A stretch of DNA of 64,000 nucleotides from Rhodanobacteraceae bacterium (GTDB taxonomy: Bacteria; Pseudomonadota; Gammaproteobacteria; Xanthomonadales; SZUA-5), in NCBI GenBank assembly GCA_024234055.1, contig JACKOW010000001.1:124001-188000 (forward strand), given 5' to 3'. Below the pieces are notes generated by a model. The model did not search any database. It was not told the DNA's origin and was given only the letters and a program-made list of their open reading frames with translations. The position numbers and the translations under genes are program-made. Of this stretch, positions 25,401-32,229 are shown piece after piece; within the stretch, counting starts at the first letter, position 1, and each line of letters begins with the position of its first letter.

Positions 25401-26287
25401 GCGACAATCCCGACAGCGCCGACCAGGAATTCGAGCGCCTGCGAGACTACGGGGCGTGTGGCCTGATCGAAGCGCCCAGTTTCGACGTCGATGAGGATAT
25501 CGCCGCGCCCTACATCGCCAGCGGCGCCCGGCCGCGGGTGGCGATCCTGCGCGAGCAGGGCGTCAACGGTCAGCTGGAAATGGCGGCGGCCTTCGTCCGC
25601 GCCGGATTCGACGCCATCGACGTCCACGTCAGCGATCTGGAGAGCGGTCGCCATCGCCTGGCCGATTTCCGTGGTCTGGCGGTCTGTGGTGGCTTTTCCT
25701 ACGGCGACGTGCTGGGTGCCGGACAGGGCTGGGCCAAGGGCATCGCCCACCATCCGGAGCTGGCCGAGCAGTTTCGGCGCTTCTTCGCTGACAGCGGCAG
25801 CTTCACGCTCGGCGTCTGCAATGGCTGCCAGATGCTCAGCGGATTGGCGAATCTGATCCCCGGTGCCGAAGGCTGGCCGCGCTTCCTGCGCAATCATTCC
25901 GAGCAGTACGAAGCCCGGCTGGTGCAGGTCGAAGTGCTCGATTCGCCCAGCGTGCTGCTGACCGGCATGGCCGGATCACGTCTGCCGCTGGTGGTCTCGC
26001 ATGGCGAGGGCCGTGCCGATTGGGGCGGTAGCGCCATGCCGGCTCAGGCCCGGCCGGCATTGCGGTTCATCGGGAGTGACGGCGCCAGGGCGCAGACTTA
26101 CCCGGCCAATCCCAATGGTTCGCCGGAGGGTTACACCGGATTCTGCAGCACCGATGGCCGCGCCCTGATCCTGATGCCGCATCCGGAGCGGGTGTTCCGG
26201 CGGGTCCAGCTCAGCTGGGCAGCGCCGGGTGGCGATGCCTCGCCCTGGCTGCGGTTGTTCCGCAATGCCCGGGCCTTCGTGGCTTGA
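22445..26287 (+). CDS. purL: Phosphoribosylformylglycinamidine synthase (large, single-chain PurL)
   Basis: A 1280-residue enzyme for step 4 of purine synthesis: FGAR + glutamine + ATP to FGAM. The N-terminal PurS-like part contains the PWSSKATDI segment. Then come LGRAASDAELMMFAQANSEH with CRHK, KVETHNHPTAIAPH and GAATGAGGEIRDEGATGRGA of the synthetase core. The C-terminal glutaminase has the nucleophile Cys1125 in GVCNGCQMLSGL and the His-Glu of PHPERVFR. Length agrees with the gammaproteobacterial single-chain form (about 1295). It lies alone between dsbC and a membrane protein gene. Confidence 0.96.
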   Translation: MPIRSIPGAAALSRFRLDALNQRLAPLAARIVAVSETFVAFGVAPEISDAQLAEVLQWGAPVEAPASAGVVRYVAPRLGTRSPWSSKATDILHRCGLAVERVERVLCYQFAQWPEQPAQIEQIEALLHDPMTQSVLRDPAEFADLHRHPAAAPLVYVATDLPALTEANQRLGLALSEDELEYLAARYAQLGRAASDAELMMFAQANSEHCRHKVFNASWTIDGIDQSSSLFGHIKHTHASTPQGTLVAYKDNAAVLAGHVGQRFLADAQGRYRATTEPVHLAIKVETHNHPTAIAPHAGAATGAGGEIRDEGATGRGARPKAGLTGFTVSHLRFADAPQPWEQPRPLPQHLASARRIMVEGPIGAAAFNNEFGRPALGGYFRTFEHFPERLDQGYAYDKPIMIAGGLGSVRAADVEKCLLREGDIVIVLGGPAMLIGLGGGAASSQASGIGSAARDFASVQRDNPEMERRCQEVIDRCIALGEANPIVSIHDVGAGGLSNAIPELLHDSGVGGCIDLGAVLNDDPGMSPMQIWCNEAQERYVLGLRPQSLPRFIELAERERCLYAAVGTATAVEHLSVRLGDTKVIDLPMDVLFGKAPKMHRQAIGHQPQAGVALNLATIEPLDALLRVLRFPAVASKQFLITIGDRTVGGLSHRDQMVGPWQTPVADVAVTLADFEGYSGEAMSMGERTPLAVLDARAAARMAVGEALTNLYAAPVAALEQVKLSANWMAAVGDPQMDGALYAAVEAVGRELCPALGLGIPVGKDSLSMRAQWRDADGSDCRTRAPISLIISAFAPITDVRGTLTPELQCRDGSAALWLLDLGAGQRLGGSVLAQVHGSMGDRAPDLDDPLEFRRGLDWLAAEKASGRILAWHDRSDGGLIVAALEMAFAARLGLDLELGGDGDVLAELFNEELGVLIEVAASDQEALLASAAAAGLDTRLRRMGAAADHAQLRVRAGGRSVLEAEMADLLAAWSETSWRIQRERDNPDSADQEFERLRDYGACGLIEAPSFDVDEDIAAPYIASGARPRVAILREQGVNGQLEMAAAFVRAGFDAIDVHVSDLESGRHRLADFRGLAVCGGFSYGDVLGAGQGWAKGIAHHPELAEQFRRFFADSGSFTLGVCNGCQMLSGLANLIPGAEGWPRFLRNHSEQYEARLVQVEVLDSPSVLLTGMAGSRLPLVVSHGEGRADWGGSAMPAQARPALRFIGSDGARAQTYPANPNGSPEGYTGFCSTDGRALILMPHPERVFRRVQLSWAAPGGDASPWLRLFRNARAFVA

Positions 26288-26514
26288 GCGCTCCGTCACG
26301 CTTCGGGTCTGAGCCTCCTTGCAGACGGTCTTGATTCGAGCGGGCGCCGCGCACAGGCTAGAATGCGCCTCCCGCTGCCACGGCACAGGGCGGTTGGCGT
26401 CGATGCCCCGGTCGGGTTGCTGTCCGACCAACCTCGTCGCCATTTCCGACCCTCACCGGGTCATTTCCGCGACACACCCGTCGCCTGCTTGCACAGCCTA
26501 CTCATAATCCAGAC

Positions 26515-27165
26515 ATGTTCGGTCCACTCAAATCCCTGTTGTTCCTGGCGGTACTCTGGCTGCCGCTGTCCTTCTTCGTGTGGTTCTATTTCGCCCAGAT
26601 CTTTGTCATGCCGATCGCGGCAATGGCGAACTGGGTGCTGCAGCATCTGCTGCCGAATGTGTTCGCCGGCGTCGAGCAGACCCGCCATATCCTGGCCTTC
26701 ATCACCACCCTGCCGATCGATCCGGCGCTGTTGGTGGGGGTGGACACCAGCCAGGGCACGCCGGCGGTGGTGGTCGAGGCCAACCCGATGATCTACGGCT
26801 ACTGCATCCCGGTGCTGGTGGGTCTGGTCATGGCCACGCCGCTGCGCAACTGGCAGCGTCTGTGGCAGGTTGGCGTGGGTGTGATCATCCTGTCTGCGGT
26901 ACAGACCTTCGGTACCGTCTTTGACGTGCTCAAGAGTCTGGGTTTGCAGGCCGGTGACGAGGCCTCGCGGGTGATCACCGATGCCGGCCTGTCGCTGAAC
27001 CTCATCGCTTTCTGCTACCAGTTCGGTTATCTGGTGCTGCCAGCCATCACCCCGGTAATTCTATGGGTGATGTTCAATCAGGCCTTCATCCAGGGTCTGG
27101 TCACCACCGAGGGCAGTGAATTGCCCGACGTGGGAACCAGAAGCACCGAAACGAAGTCTCAGTAG
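26515..27165 (+). CDS. Polytopic membrane protein, exosortase-H-associated type (tentative)
   Basis: A 216-residue protein with about five hydrophobic segments (about 7-29, 74-94 region, 97-119, 123-143, 165-190). Features such as LWLPLSFFVWFYFA, GVEQ, ANPMIYGYCIPVL and YQFGYLVLPAITPVILW resemble the small membrane proteins that accompany exosortase H (IPTLxxWG-CTERM sorting) in gammaproteobacteria. This match is from memory of the family pattern and no exosortase gene is adjacent, so the call is tentative. It precedes gspE by 36 bp and may share its transcript. The 227-bp gap before it has no gene. Confidence 0.45.
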   Translation: MFGPLKSLLFLAVLWLPLSFFVWFYFAQIFVMPIAAMANWVLQHLLPNVFAGVEQTRHILAFITTLPIDPALLVGVDTSQGTPAVVVEANPMIYGYCIPVLVGLVMATPLRNWQRLWQVGVGVIILSAVQTFGTVFDVLKSLGLQAGDEASRVITDAGLSLNLIAFCYQFGYLVLPAITPVILWVMFNQAFIQGLVTTEGSELPDVGTRSTETKSQ

Positions 27166-27201
27166 TCTTGCCCCCTGTTGCTGCCATCGAGTGCCCGACG
27201 C

Positions 27202-28953
27202 GTGAATGCCATCGTTGAATCTGAACACGCCGCCCCGCCGCTGCCGCAGACGGCAGTGGACGTCGAGCATCTCGACGAGCGCATCTGCCAGTTTCTGCTG
27301 CGCAAGGGCAGGCTCAAGGATGCCGATCTGGCACGCGCACGGCGGGTGCACGAGGAGCAGGACGATGTCGGGCTGGTCTCGCTGCTGACCCGCCTGGGCC
27401 TGGCCTCCGAGCGCGATGTCGCCGAGGCCATGAGCGAGTTGCTGGAACTGCCGCTGGTCAACGCCAAGGACGCTCCCGATGTGCCGCCCGCGGGCGTGAC
27501 CCTCTCGGTGCGGTTTCTGAAACAGTTCCACATCGTGCCGATCGGCGAGTCCGAGCAGGCCATCCGTCTGCTGGTGGCCGATCCGCAGGATGACTACGCT
27601 CGTGATGCCGTGATTCTTGCCACCGGCAAGCCGGTCGAGATTGCGGTCGGCCTGCGCACGGAGATCGATGATCTGATCGAGCGCTACTACGGTCAGGGTC
27701 GCTCCGCGATGGGCACCATCGTCGAGAATCTTGCCGGTGAGGAGGGCGGTGGCGAAGATGATGTCGAACATCTGCGCGACCTGGCCTCGGAAGCGCCGGT
27801 GATCCGCCTGGTCAATCTGGTGATGCAGCGGGCAGTCGAGCAGCGCGCCAGTGACATCCATATCGAGCCCTTCGAGAACCGCCTCAAGGTGCGATACCGC
27901 ATCGATGGCGTGCTTCAGGAGGTCGAATCGCCGCCCGCCAGTTCGACCGCCGCGGTGATCAGTCGCATCAAGATCATGGCCAAGCTCAACATCGCCGAGC
28001 GCCGGCTGCCGCAGGACGGCCGCATCATGCTGCGCGTGCAGGGCAAGGAACTGGATCTGCGCGTGTCCACGGTGCCGACCAGCTACGGCGAGAGCGTGGT
28101 CATGCGTATCCTCGATCGCGAAAGCGTGGTGCTGGACTTCAAGGCGCTGGGCTTCACCGACGATTTCCTGCCGCAGTTCCTCAATGTGCTGGAGATGCCG
28201 CACGGCATCATGCTGGTCACCGGTCCCACCGGTTCGGGCAAGACCACCACGCTGTACACCGCGCTCAGCAAGATCAACACCCCCGAGGTCAAGATCATCA
28301 CGGTCGAAGACCCGGTCGAATATCAGCTCGAAGGCGTCAACCAGATCCAGGTCAAGCCGCAGATCGGCCTCGATTTCGCCGGCGCCCTGCGCTCCATCGT
28401 GCGTCAGGATCCGGACATCATCATGATCGGCGAAATGCGCGATCTGGAGACCGCCAAGATTGCCATCCAGTCGGCACTCACCGGCCATCTGGTACTGTCG
28501 ACACTGCACACCAACAACGCCGCCGGCGCGGTCACCCGCCTGCTCGACATGGGCGTGGACGATTACCTGATGTGCTCGACGGTCAACGGCGTGCTGGCGC
28601 AACGACTGGTGCGTCGCCTGGATCGCGAGACCAGCCAGCGCTATCAGGCGCTTCCGGAAGTGGTCGAGGAACACAAGCTGCGCAAGTTCACGCGCCACGA
28701 TCCGATTTATCTGCATCGTCCCGTGGCCTCCGAGCGCAGCGCCACCGGCTATATCGGCCGCACCACGATCATGGAATTCCTGACCATGACCGACCCGATC
28801 CGCCGCCTGGTCATGCAGCACGCCGACCACGGCAAGATCGAAGCCCTCGCCCGCGAGGAAGGCATGCGCACCATGTACGAAGACGGCATCGCCAAGGCCC
28901 TGAGCGGATTGACGACCATCGAGGAAGTGCTGAGGGTGTGTCAGGAGGGGTAG
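27202..28953 (+). CDS. gspE: Type II secretion ATPase GspE
   Basis: About 583 residues, the cytoplasmic hexameric ATPase that drives pseudopilus assembly. An N-terminal GspE_N domain is followed by the secretion ATPase core: RASDIHIEPFENRLKVRYRI, Walker A GPTGSGKTTT (about 341-350), the Asp box, Walker B DIIMIGEMRD, and the His box LSTLHTNN. The C-terminal segment where most GspE proteins have a Zn-binding CxxC...CxxC has no cysteine at all (LHRPVASERSATGYIGRTT). GTG 27202 is the likely start; a TTG at 27178 is possible. First gene of gspEFGHIJKLMND, an order seen in Xanthomonas xps. Confidence 0.94.
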   Translation: MNAIVESEHAAPPLPQTAVDVEHLDERICQFLLRKGRLKDADLARARRVHEEQDDVGLVSLLTRLGLASERDVAEAMSELLELPLVNAKDAPDVPPAGVTLSVRFLKQFHIVPIGESEQAIRLLVADPQDDYARDAVILATGKPVEIAVGLRTEIDDLIERYYGQGRSAMGTIVENLAGEEGGGEDDVEHLRDLASEAPVIRLVNLVMQRAVEQRASDIHIEPFENRLKVRYRIDGVLQEVESPPASSTAAVISRIKIMAKLNIAERRLPQDGRIMLRVQGKELDLRVSTVPTSYGESVVMRILDRESVVLDFKALGFTDDFLPQFLNVLEMPHGIMLVTGPTGSGKTTTLYTALSKINTPEVKIITVEDPVEYQLEGVNQIQVKPQIGLDFAGALRSIVRQDPDIIMIGEMRDLETAKIAIQSALTGHLVLSTLHTNNAAGAVTRLLDMGVDDYLMCSTVNGVLAQRLVRRLDRETSQRYQALPEVVEEHKLRKFTRHDPIYLHRPVASERSATGYIGRTTIMEFLTMTDPIRRLVMQHADHGKIEALAREEGMRTMYEDGIAKALSGLTTIEEVLRVCQEG

Positions 28954-28969
28954 TTTGGTCGCGTTTTCC

Positions 28970-29270
28970 GGGGTTCTGAGGCAAGTAAGGTGAAAAGTGA
29001 AACGTAAAACGTCAATTGAGGCAGCGGCGGGGTTGGGGTTCTGAGGCGGTGCCGCGCCGGGTTTTCTGCAGCGCTGAGGCAAGCAAGGTGAAACGTGAAA
29101 CGTAAAACGTCAATTCGGTGGGCGGCGAGCTTGATGGTCCGGGTCCTTCTGGGTCGGTCGGCAGCGCGCGTGCGCATTCGTCACCGCGAGCTCGGAAACA
29201 GCCTCAGCCCAAATTTACGTTTCACGTTTTACGTTTTACTGCTCAGAACGTTTTACGTTTTACCGCTTGC
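28970..29270. repeat. GAAACGT/AAAACGT heptamer arrays between gspE and gspF
   Basis: The 339-bp gap has two direct copies of CTGAGGCAAG...GTGAAACGTAAAACGTCAATT-type sequence (about 28976-29016 and 29074-29115, 98 bp apart). They are followed by inverted heptamer arms TTTACGTTTCACGTTTTACG (about 29214-29243) and ACGTTTTACGTTTTACC (about 29247-29263). All units have a 7-bp period and could fold back on each other. The same family reappears inside gspJ (32238-32323). Apart from the gspF ribosome-binding site nothing else is seen. Confidence 0.85.
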
Positions 29271-29292
29271 CGACCGCAGGGAGGCAAGCTGA

Positions 29293-30507
29293 ATGCCCGC
29301 CTTCCGCTTCAAGGCCGTCGCGCCCAACGGCGAGGTGCTGCAGGGCCAGATGGAGGCCGCCAGCACCGATGAGGTGGTGGCCAAGCTGCACGAGCAGGGC
29401 AATCTGCCGCTGGAGGCGATTCCGGCCGATCAGGCGCAGGGTGCCGGGCTGGGAGCCTTGTTCCGTTCCACCGGCGTGTCGCAAACCGATGTGGCCAATT
29501 TCACCCAGCAGCTGGCTACGCTGGTTGGAGCCGGCTTGCCGCTGGACCGTTCACTGCTGGTGCTCGGAGATCTGGCCGAATCCCCGCGCCTGAAGCGGCT
29601 GGTCGATCGGGTTCGCGATGAAGTGCGCGGCGGTGTCTCGTTGTCGGAGGCGCTGGAGCGTCAGCACGGCGTGTTTTCCCGGCTCTACGTCAACATGGTT
29701 CGCGCCGGCGAAATGGGAGGCACGCTCGATCACACGCTGACCCGACTGTCGCAATACCTGGAGCGCAACCAGGAGCTGAAGTCGAGCGTGGTCTCGGCCA
29801 TGATCTATCCATGCATCCTGTTGCTGCTCGCCGGCGGCGCGATGATCTTCCTGCTGGTCTTCGTTATTCCCAACTTCATGCCGCTGTTCGAACAGCTGGG
29901 CGGCGAGTTGCCGATCCTGACCCAGATTGTGCTGGCCTTCGCCAATGCCATCCGCTATGGCTGGTGGGTATTCCTGATCATCGCCATCGCCGTGGTCATG
30001 TTCTTCCAGCGCCAGTTCCGCGACCCGGTCACACGGCTGGTGTGGGATACGCGATTGCTCAATCTGAAATGGATCGGCGATCTGCTGATCAAGATCGACA
30101 CCGCGCGGTTTGCGCGCACCGCCGGCACGCTGCTCAAGAACGGCGTACCGTTGCTGTCGGCGATGTCGATCGCCCGCAATGTGCTGGGGAACTCGGCGCT
30201 GGGCGAACAGGTCGATACTGCCAACAAGGATGTGAAGACCGGCGGTGGCCTCGCCCATGCGCTGGCCGCCGGCAAGCGCTTCCCGCGGATGGCCTTGCAG
30301 ATGATTGCCGTCGGTGAGGAAACCGGTCAGCTCGACGACATGTTGCTGCGCGCTGCCGATACCTATGACCGAGAGGTCAGAACGACCATCGACCGGCTGA
30401 TGGCGGCCTTCGTGCCGGTGTTGACCATCCTGCTGGCAGGTTTCATCGCCGTCATCGTGATTTCCATGGTGACGGCCATCTTGAGTTTGAACGATCTGGT
30501 GGCTTGA
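29293..30507 (+). CDS. gspF: Type II secretion inner-membrane protein GspF
   Basis: A 404-residue polytopic platform protein. It has the N-terminal PAFRFKAVAPNGEVLQGQ segment and two GspF domains, each with a cytoplasmic four-helix bundle (FTQQLATLVGAGLPLDRSLL and ARFARTAGTLLKNGVPLLSAM) followed by transmembrane helices (about 167-192, 218-240, 373-397). It couples the GspE ATPase to pseudopilin extrusion. The start ATG has GGAGG 8 nt upstream. Confidence 0.95.
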   Translation: MPAFRFKAVAPNGEVLQGQMEAASTDEVVAKLHEQGNLPLEAIPADQAQGAGLGALFRSTGVSQTDVANFTQQLATLVGAGLPLDRSLLVLGDLAESPRLKRLVDRVRDEVRGGVSLSEALERQHGVFSRLYVNMVRAGEMGGTLDHTLTRLSQYLERNQELKSSVVSAMIYPCILLLLAGGAMIFLLVFVIPNFMPLFEQLGGELPILTQIVLAFANAIRYGWWVFLIIAIAVVMFFQRQFRDPVTRLVWDTRLLNLKWIGDLLIKIDTARFARTAGTLLKNGVPLLSAMSIARNVLGNSALGEQVDTANKDVKTGGGLAHALAAGKRFPRMALQMIAVGEETGQLDDMLLRAADTYDREVRTTIDRLMAAFVPVLTILLAGFIAVIVISMVTAILSLNDLVA

Positions 30508-30519
30508 AGAGGACACGCA

Positions 30520-31047
30520 ATGAACGAAGCAAAGGGTTTCAGTCTGATGGCGCTGCGGCAGCGACTGCTGGCCGGGCTGGTGTTGGCCCCTCGCGAATCC
30601 GCGAAGGGAAACCATGGCCTTGTCTCCGGACGTCGCCGCGTCGGCGTTCATCAGCGCGGCTTCAGCCTGATCGAGATGTTGCTGGTGCTCGGCATCATTG
30701 CCTTCATTGCGACCATGCTGGCGACCAACATCTTCCGAAACAAGGAGCGGGCCAACGTTCAGGCGGCCAAGGCTGGCGTTCGCAAGGTGGCCACCGCCGT
30801 GGATCAGTTCTACCTCGACTCAGGTTCGGCGCCATCCAAGCTGGAAGAACTGGTCACCCGGCCCGGCAATGCCAGCAACTGGGGTGGTCCTTATCTGAAT
30901 GAGTCGCAGCTCAAGGATCCCTGGGGCACGCCCTATGTGATCAAGGTGCCGGGTGAGGGCGGCCAACCCTATGCCGTGATCTCGCTGGGCTCCGACAAGG
31001 CGCCGGGCGGGGCCGATACGGCGGCGGATATTGACAATAATCAGTGA
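30520..31047 (+). CDS. gspG: Major pseudopilin GspG with long leader
   Basis: The mature part begins at the prepilin site QRG/FSLIEMLLVLG with Glu5 and shows the GspG C-terminus (DPWGTPYVIKVPG, ISLGSDKAPGG) of the major pseudopilin. The leader from ATG 30520 is 47 residues, against 5-10 usually. Even the shortest in-frame alternatives (GTG or TTG near 30577) leave about 25. The leader contains an early KGFSLMAL that mimics the cleavage motif. Its last 60 nt before and through the cleavage site (30616-30675) match 31241-31300 in gspH at about 77 percent. Codes for about 128 mature residues. Confidence 0.92.
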   Translation: MNEAKGFSLMALRQRLLAGLVLAPRESAKGNHGLVSGRRRVGVHQRGFSLIEMLLVLGIIAFIATMLATNIFRNKERANVQAAKAGVRKVATAVDQFYLDSGSAPSKLEELVTRPGNASNWGGPYLNESQLKDPWGTPYVIKVPGEGGQPYAVISLGSDKAPGGADTAADIDNNQ

Positions 31048-31054
31048 TGAGATT

Positions 31055-31723
31055 GTGAGCTCGCGGCGGGCATACCTGCGGGACTCGGGACTCGGGACTC
31101 GGGACTCGGTGTTCTTGCCAGACTCGCCGCTTGTTCCCATTCCTCAGTCTCATTTTTCGCAGATGGGATCGAAGTTGCCGCTTGCCCGAGTCCCGAGTCC
31201 CGAATCCCGAGTCCCGGCGGTTTCAGCGGTCACAGCATCCGGCCTTGTCTGCGGAAGTCATCGCGTCTGCGCCCATCAACAGGGCTTCACCCTCCTCGAA
31301 ATGATCGTCGTTCTGCTGATCGTGGCCACGGTCGCGACTCTGCTCGGTACCTCGATCGTCGGCAGGCTGGACAGCGTCAAGGTCGCAACTGCAGCGCGGG
31401 ACATGAGCGCCGCGCTGCGTTACACCCGAAGTCAGGCCATCCTCCACCGCGAAGAGAAGTTCCTCGAAGTCAATCTGGAGCAACGCAGCTATTCCGCCGC
31501 CGGTCGGCCTGCCGTGGAACTCCCTGAGGTACTGGAGATCAAATTGCTGACCGCGCAATCGGAAGTGGACAGCGACAAGGTCGGGCGCATCCGTTTCTTC
31601 CCGGATGGCGGATCAACCGGCGGTACGATCACCCTGATTGCCGATGGCCGCCAGTGGAAAGTCAAGGTGTCGTGGCTGACTGGCGAAATAGAACTGGATG
31701 ATGGGCGGAAGGAGCGGCGATGA
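31055..31723 (+). CDS. gspH: Minor pseudopilin GspH with heptamer-encoded leader
   Basis: The mature protein starts at HQQG/FTLLEMIVVLLIV, a type IV prepilin site with Glu5, and continues as a GspH-like pseudopilin (SAALRYTRSQAILHREE, IRFFPDGGSTGG). The start is unsettled: GTG 31055, 7 bp after the gspG stop, gives a 77-residue leader; ATG 31163 gives 41. Either way the leader includes RVPSPESRVP, a translation of GAGTCCC heptamers. From GTG it also includes the opposite arm (RDSGLGTRDS). The stop overlaps the gspI start (ATGA). Extended leaders are expected to be cut off by prepilin peptidase. Confidence 0.85.
   Translation: MSSRRAYLRDSGLGTRDSVFLPDSPLVPIPQSHFSQMGSKLPLARVPSPESRVPAVSAVTASGLVCGSHRVCAHQQGFTLLEMIVVLLIVATVATLLGTSIVGRLDSVKVATAARDMSAALRYTRSQAILHREEKFLEVNLEQRSYSAAGRPAVELPEVLEIKLLTAQSEVDSDKVGRIRFFPDGGSTGGTITLIADGRQWKVKVSWLTGEIELDDGRKERR
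31079..31216. repeat. GGGACTC heptamer hairpin within 5' part of gspH
   Basis: Left arm 31079-31109 carries four GGGACTC units. Right arm 31187-31216 is the inverse (GAGTCCC units) with one mismatch over about 30 bp. The arms flank a 77-bp spacer. The sequence lies in the region translated as the GspH leader. Related GAGTCCC arrays occur at 56612-56662. Confidence 0.9.
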
Positions 31724-32229
31724 GGCAGGAAAAAGGAAAAAGGAAAAGGGAAAAGGGAACAGCGCGCGCTGTTGCTCCCCTTTTTCCGTTTTCCGTTTCC
31801 CATTTTCCTGCTGGCGGCCGCCGTCGCGGCCGCCAGCAAGGCTTCACCCTCATCGAAGTGCTGGTGGCATTCATCGTCTTCGTGCTGATCTTCGGCGCGG
31901 TGCTGGATGCGCTGGGCATGGCCATGCGCAATACCCGGCGCTCGGCCGAGGTCAGCGAGGCTGCCTTGTGGGCGCAGTCCAAGCTGGATGCGGTTGGCAC
32001 GATCGAGGAGTTGGAAGAGGGCAATGAGCGCGGCGAGTTCAATCAGCAGTTTCGCTGGGAACTGGACATCCGCAAGCAGGAAGTGCCGCGCACCGACGGC
32101 CTGGCCAGCGACACTTTTCCGGTCGACCTCTATCGAGTCGACCTGACCGTCAGCTGGGGCGACGCCAACCAGCGCAAGGAACAGCACTTCATCACACTGC
32201 GCTCCAAGTTGAAGGAGGGGCAGTTTTGA
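31720..32229 (+). CDS. gspI: Minor pseudopilin GspI with heptamer-encoded leader
   Basis: The start ATG is well fixed: it overlaps the gspH stop and has GGAAGGAG 5 nt upstream. The leader is 41 residues (MRQEKGKRKREKGTARA..., then AGGRRRGRQQG) before the prepilin site G/FTLIEVLVAF with Glu5. Mature GspI features follow (LDALGMAMRNTRRSAEVSEA, then LWAQSKLD, and LRSKLKEGQF at the end). Most of the leader is encoded by a hairpin of AGGAAAA heptamers. GspI is the minor pseudopilin that nucleates the tip complex with GspJ and GspK. Confidence 0.92.
   Translation: MRQEKGKRKREKGTARAVAPLFPFSVSHFPAGGRRRGRQQGFTLIEVLVAFIVFVLIFGAVLDALGMAMRNTRRSAEVSEAALWAQSKLDAVGTIEELEEGNERGEFNQQFRWELDIRKQEVPRTDGLASDTFPVDLYRVDLTVSWGDANQRKEQHFITLRSKLKEGQF
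31726..31836. repeat. Two adjacent hairpins inside the gspI leader coding region
   Basis: Hairpin 1 (31726-31810) has a left arm of AGGAAAA/GGGAAAA heptamers, a central AACAGCGCGCGCTGTT palindrome (31758-31773) and a right arm of inverse units (TTTTCCG). Hairpin 2 (31811-31836) directly follows: CTGGCGGCCGC-CGTC-GCGGCCGCCAG, a perfect 11-bp stem with a 4-nt loop. Together they encode residues 3-39 of pre-GspI. Confidence 0.9.

Noticed and set aside
27061..29082. 673-codon minus-strand frame opposite gspE
   Set aside because: Antisense to the conserved ATPase; runs into the heptamer arrays.
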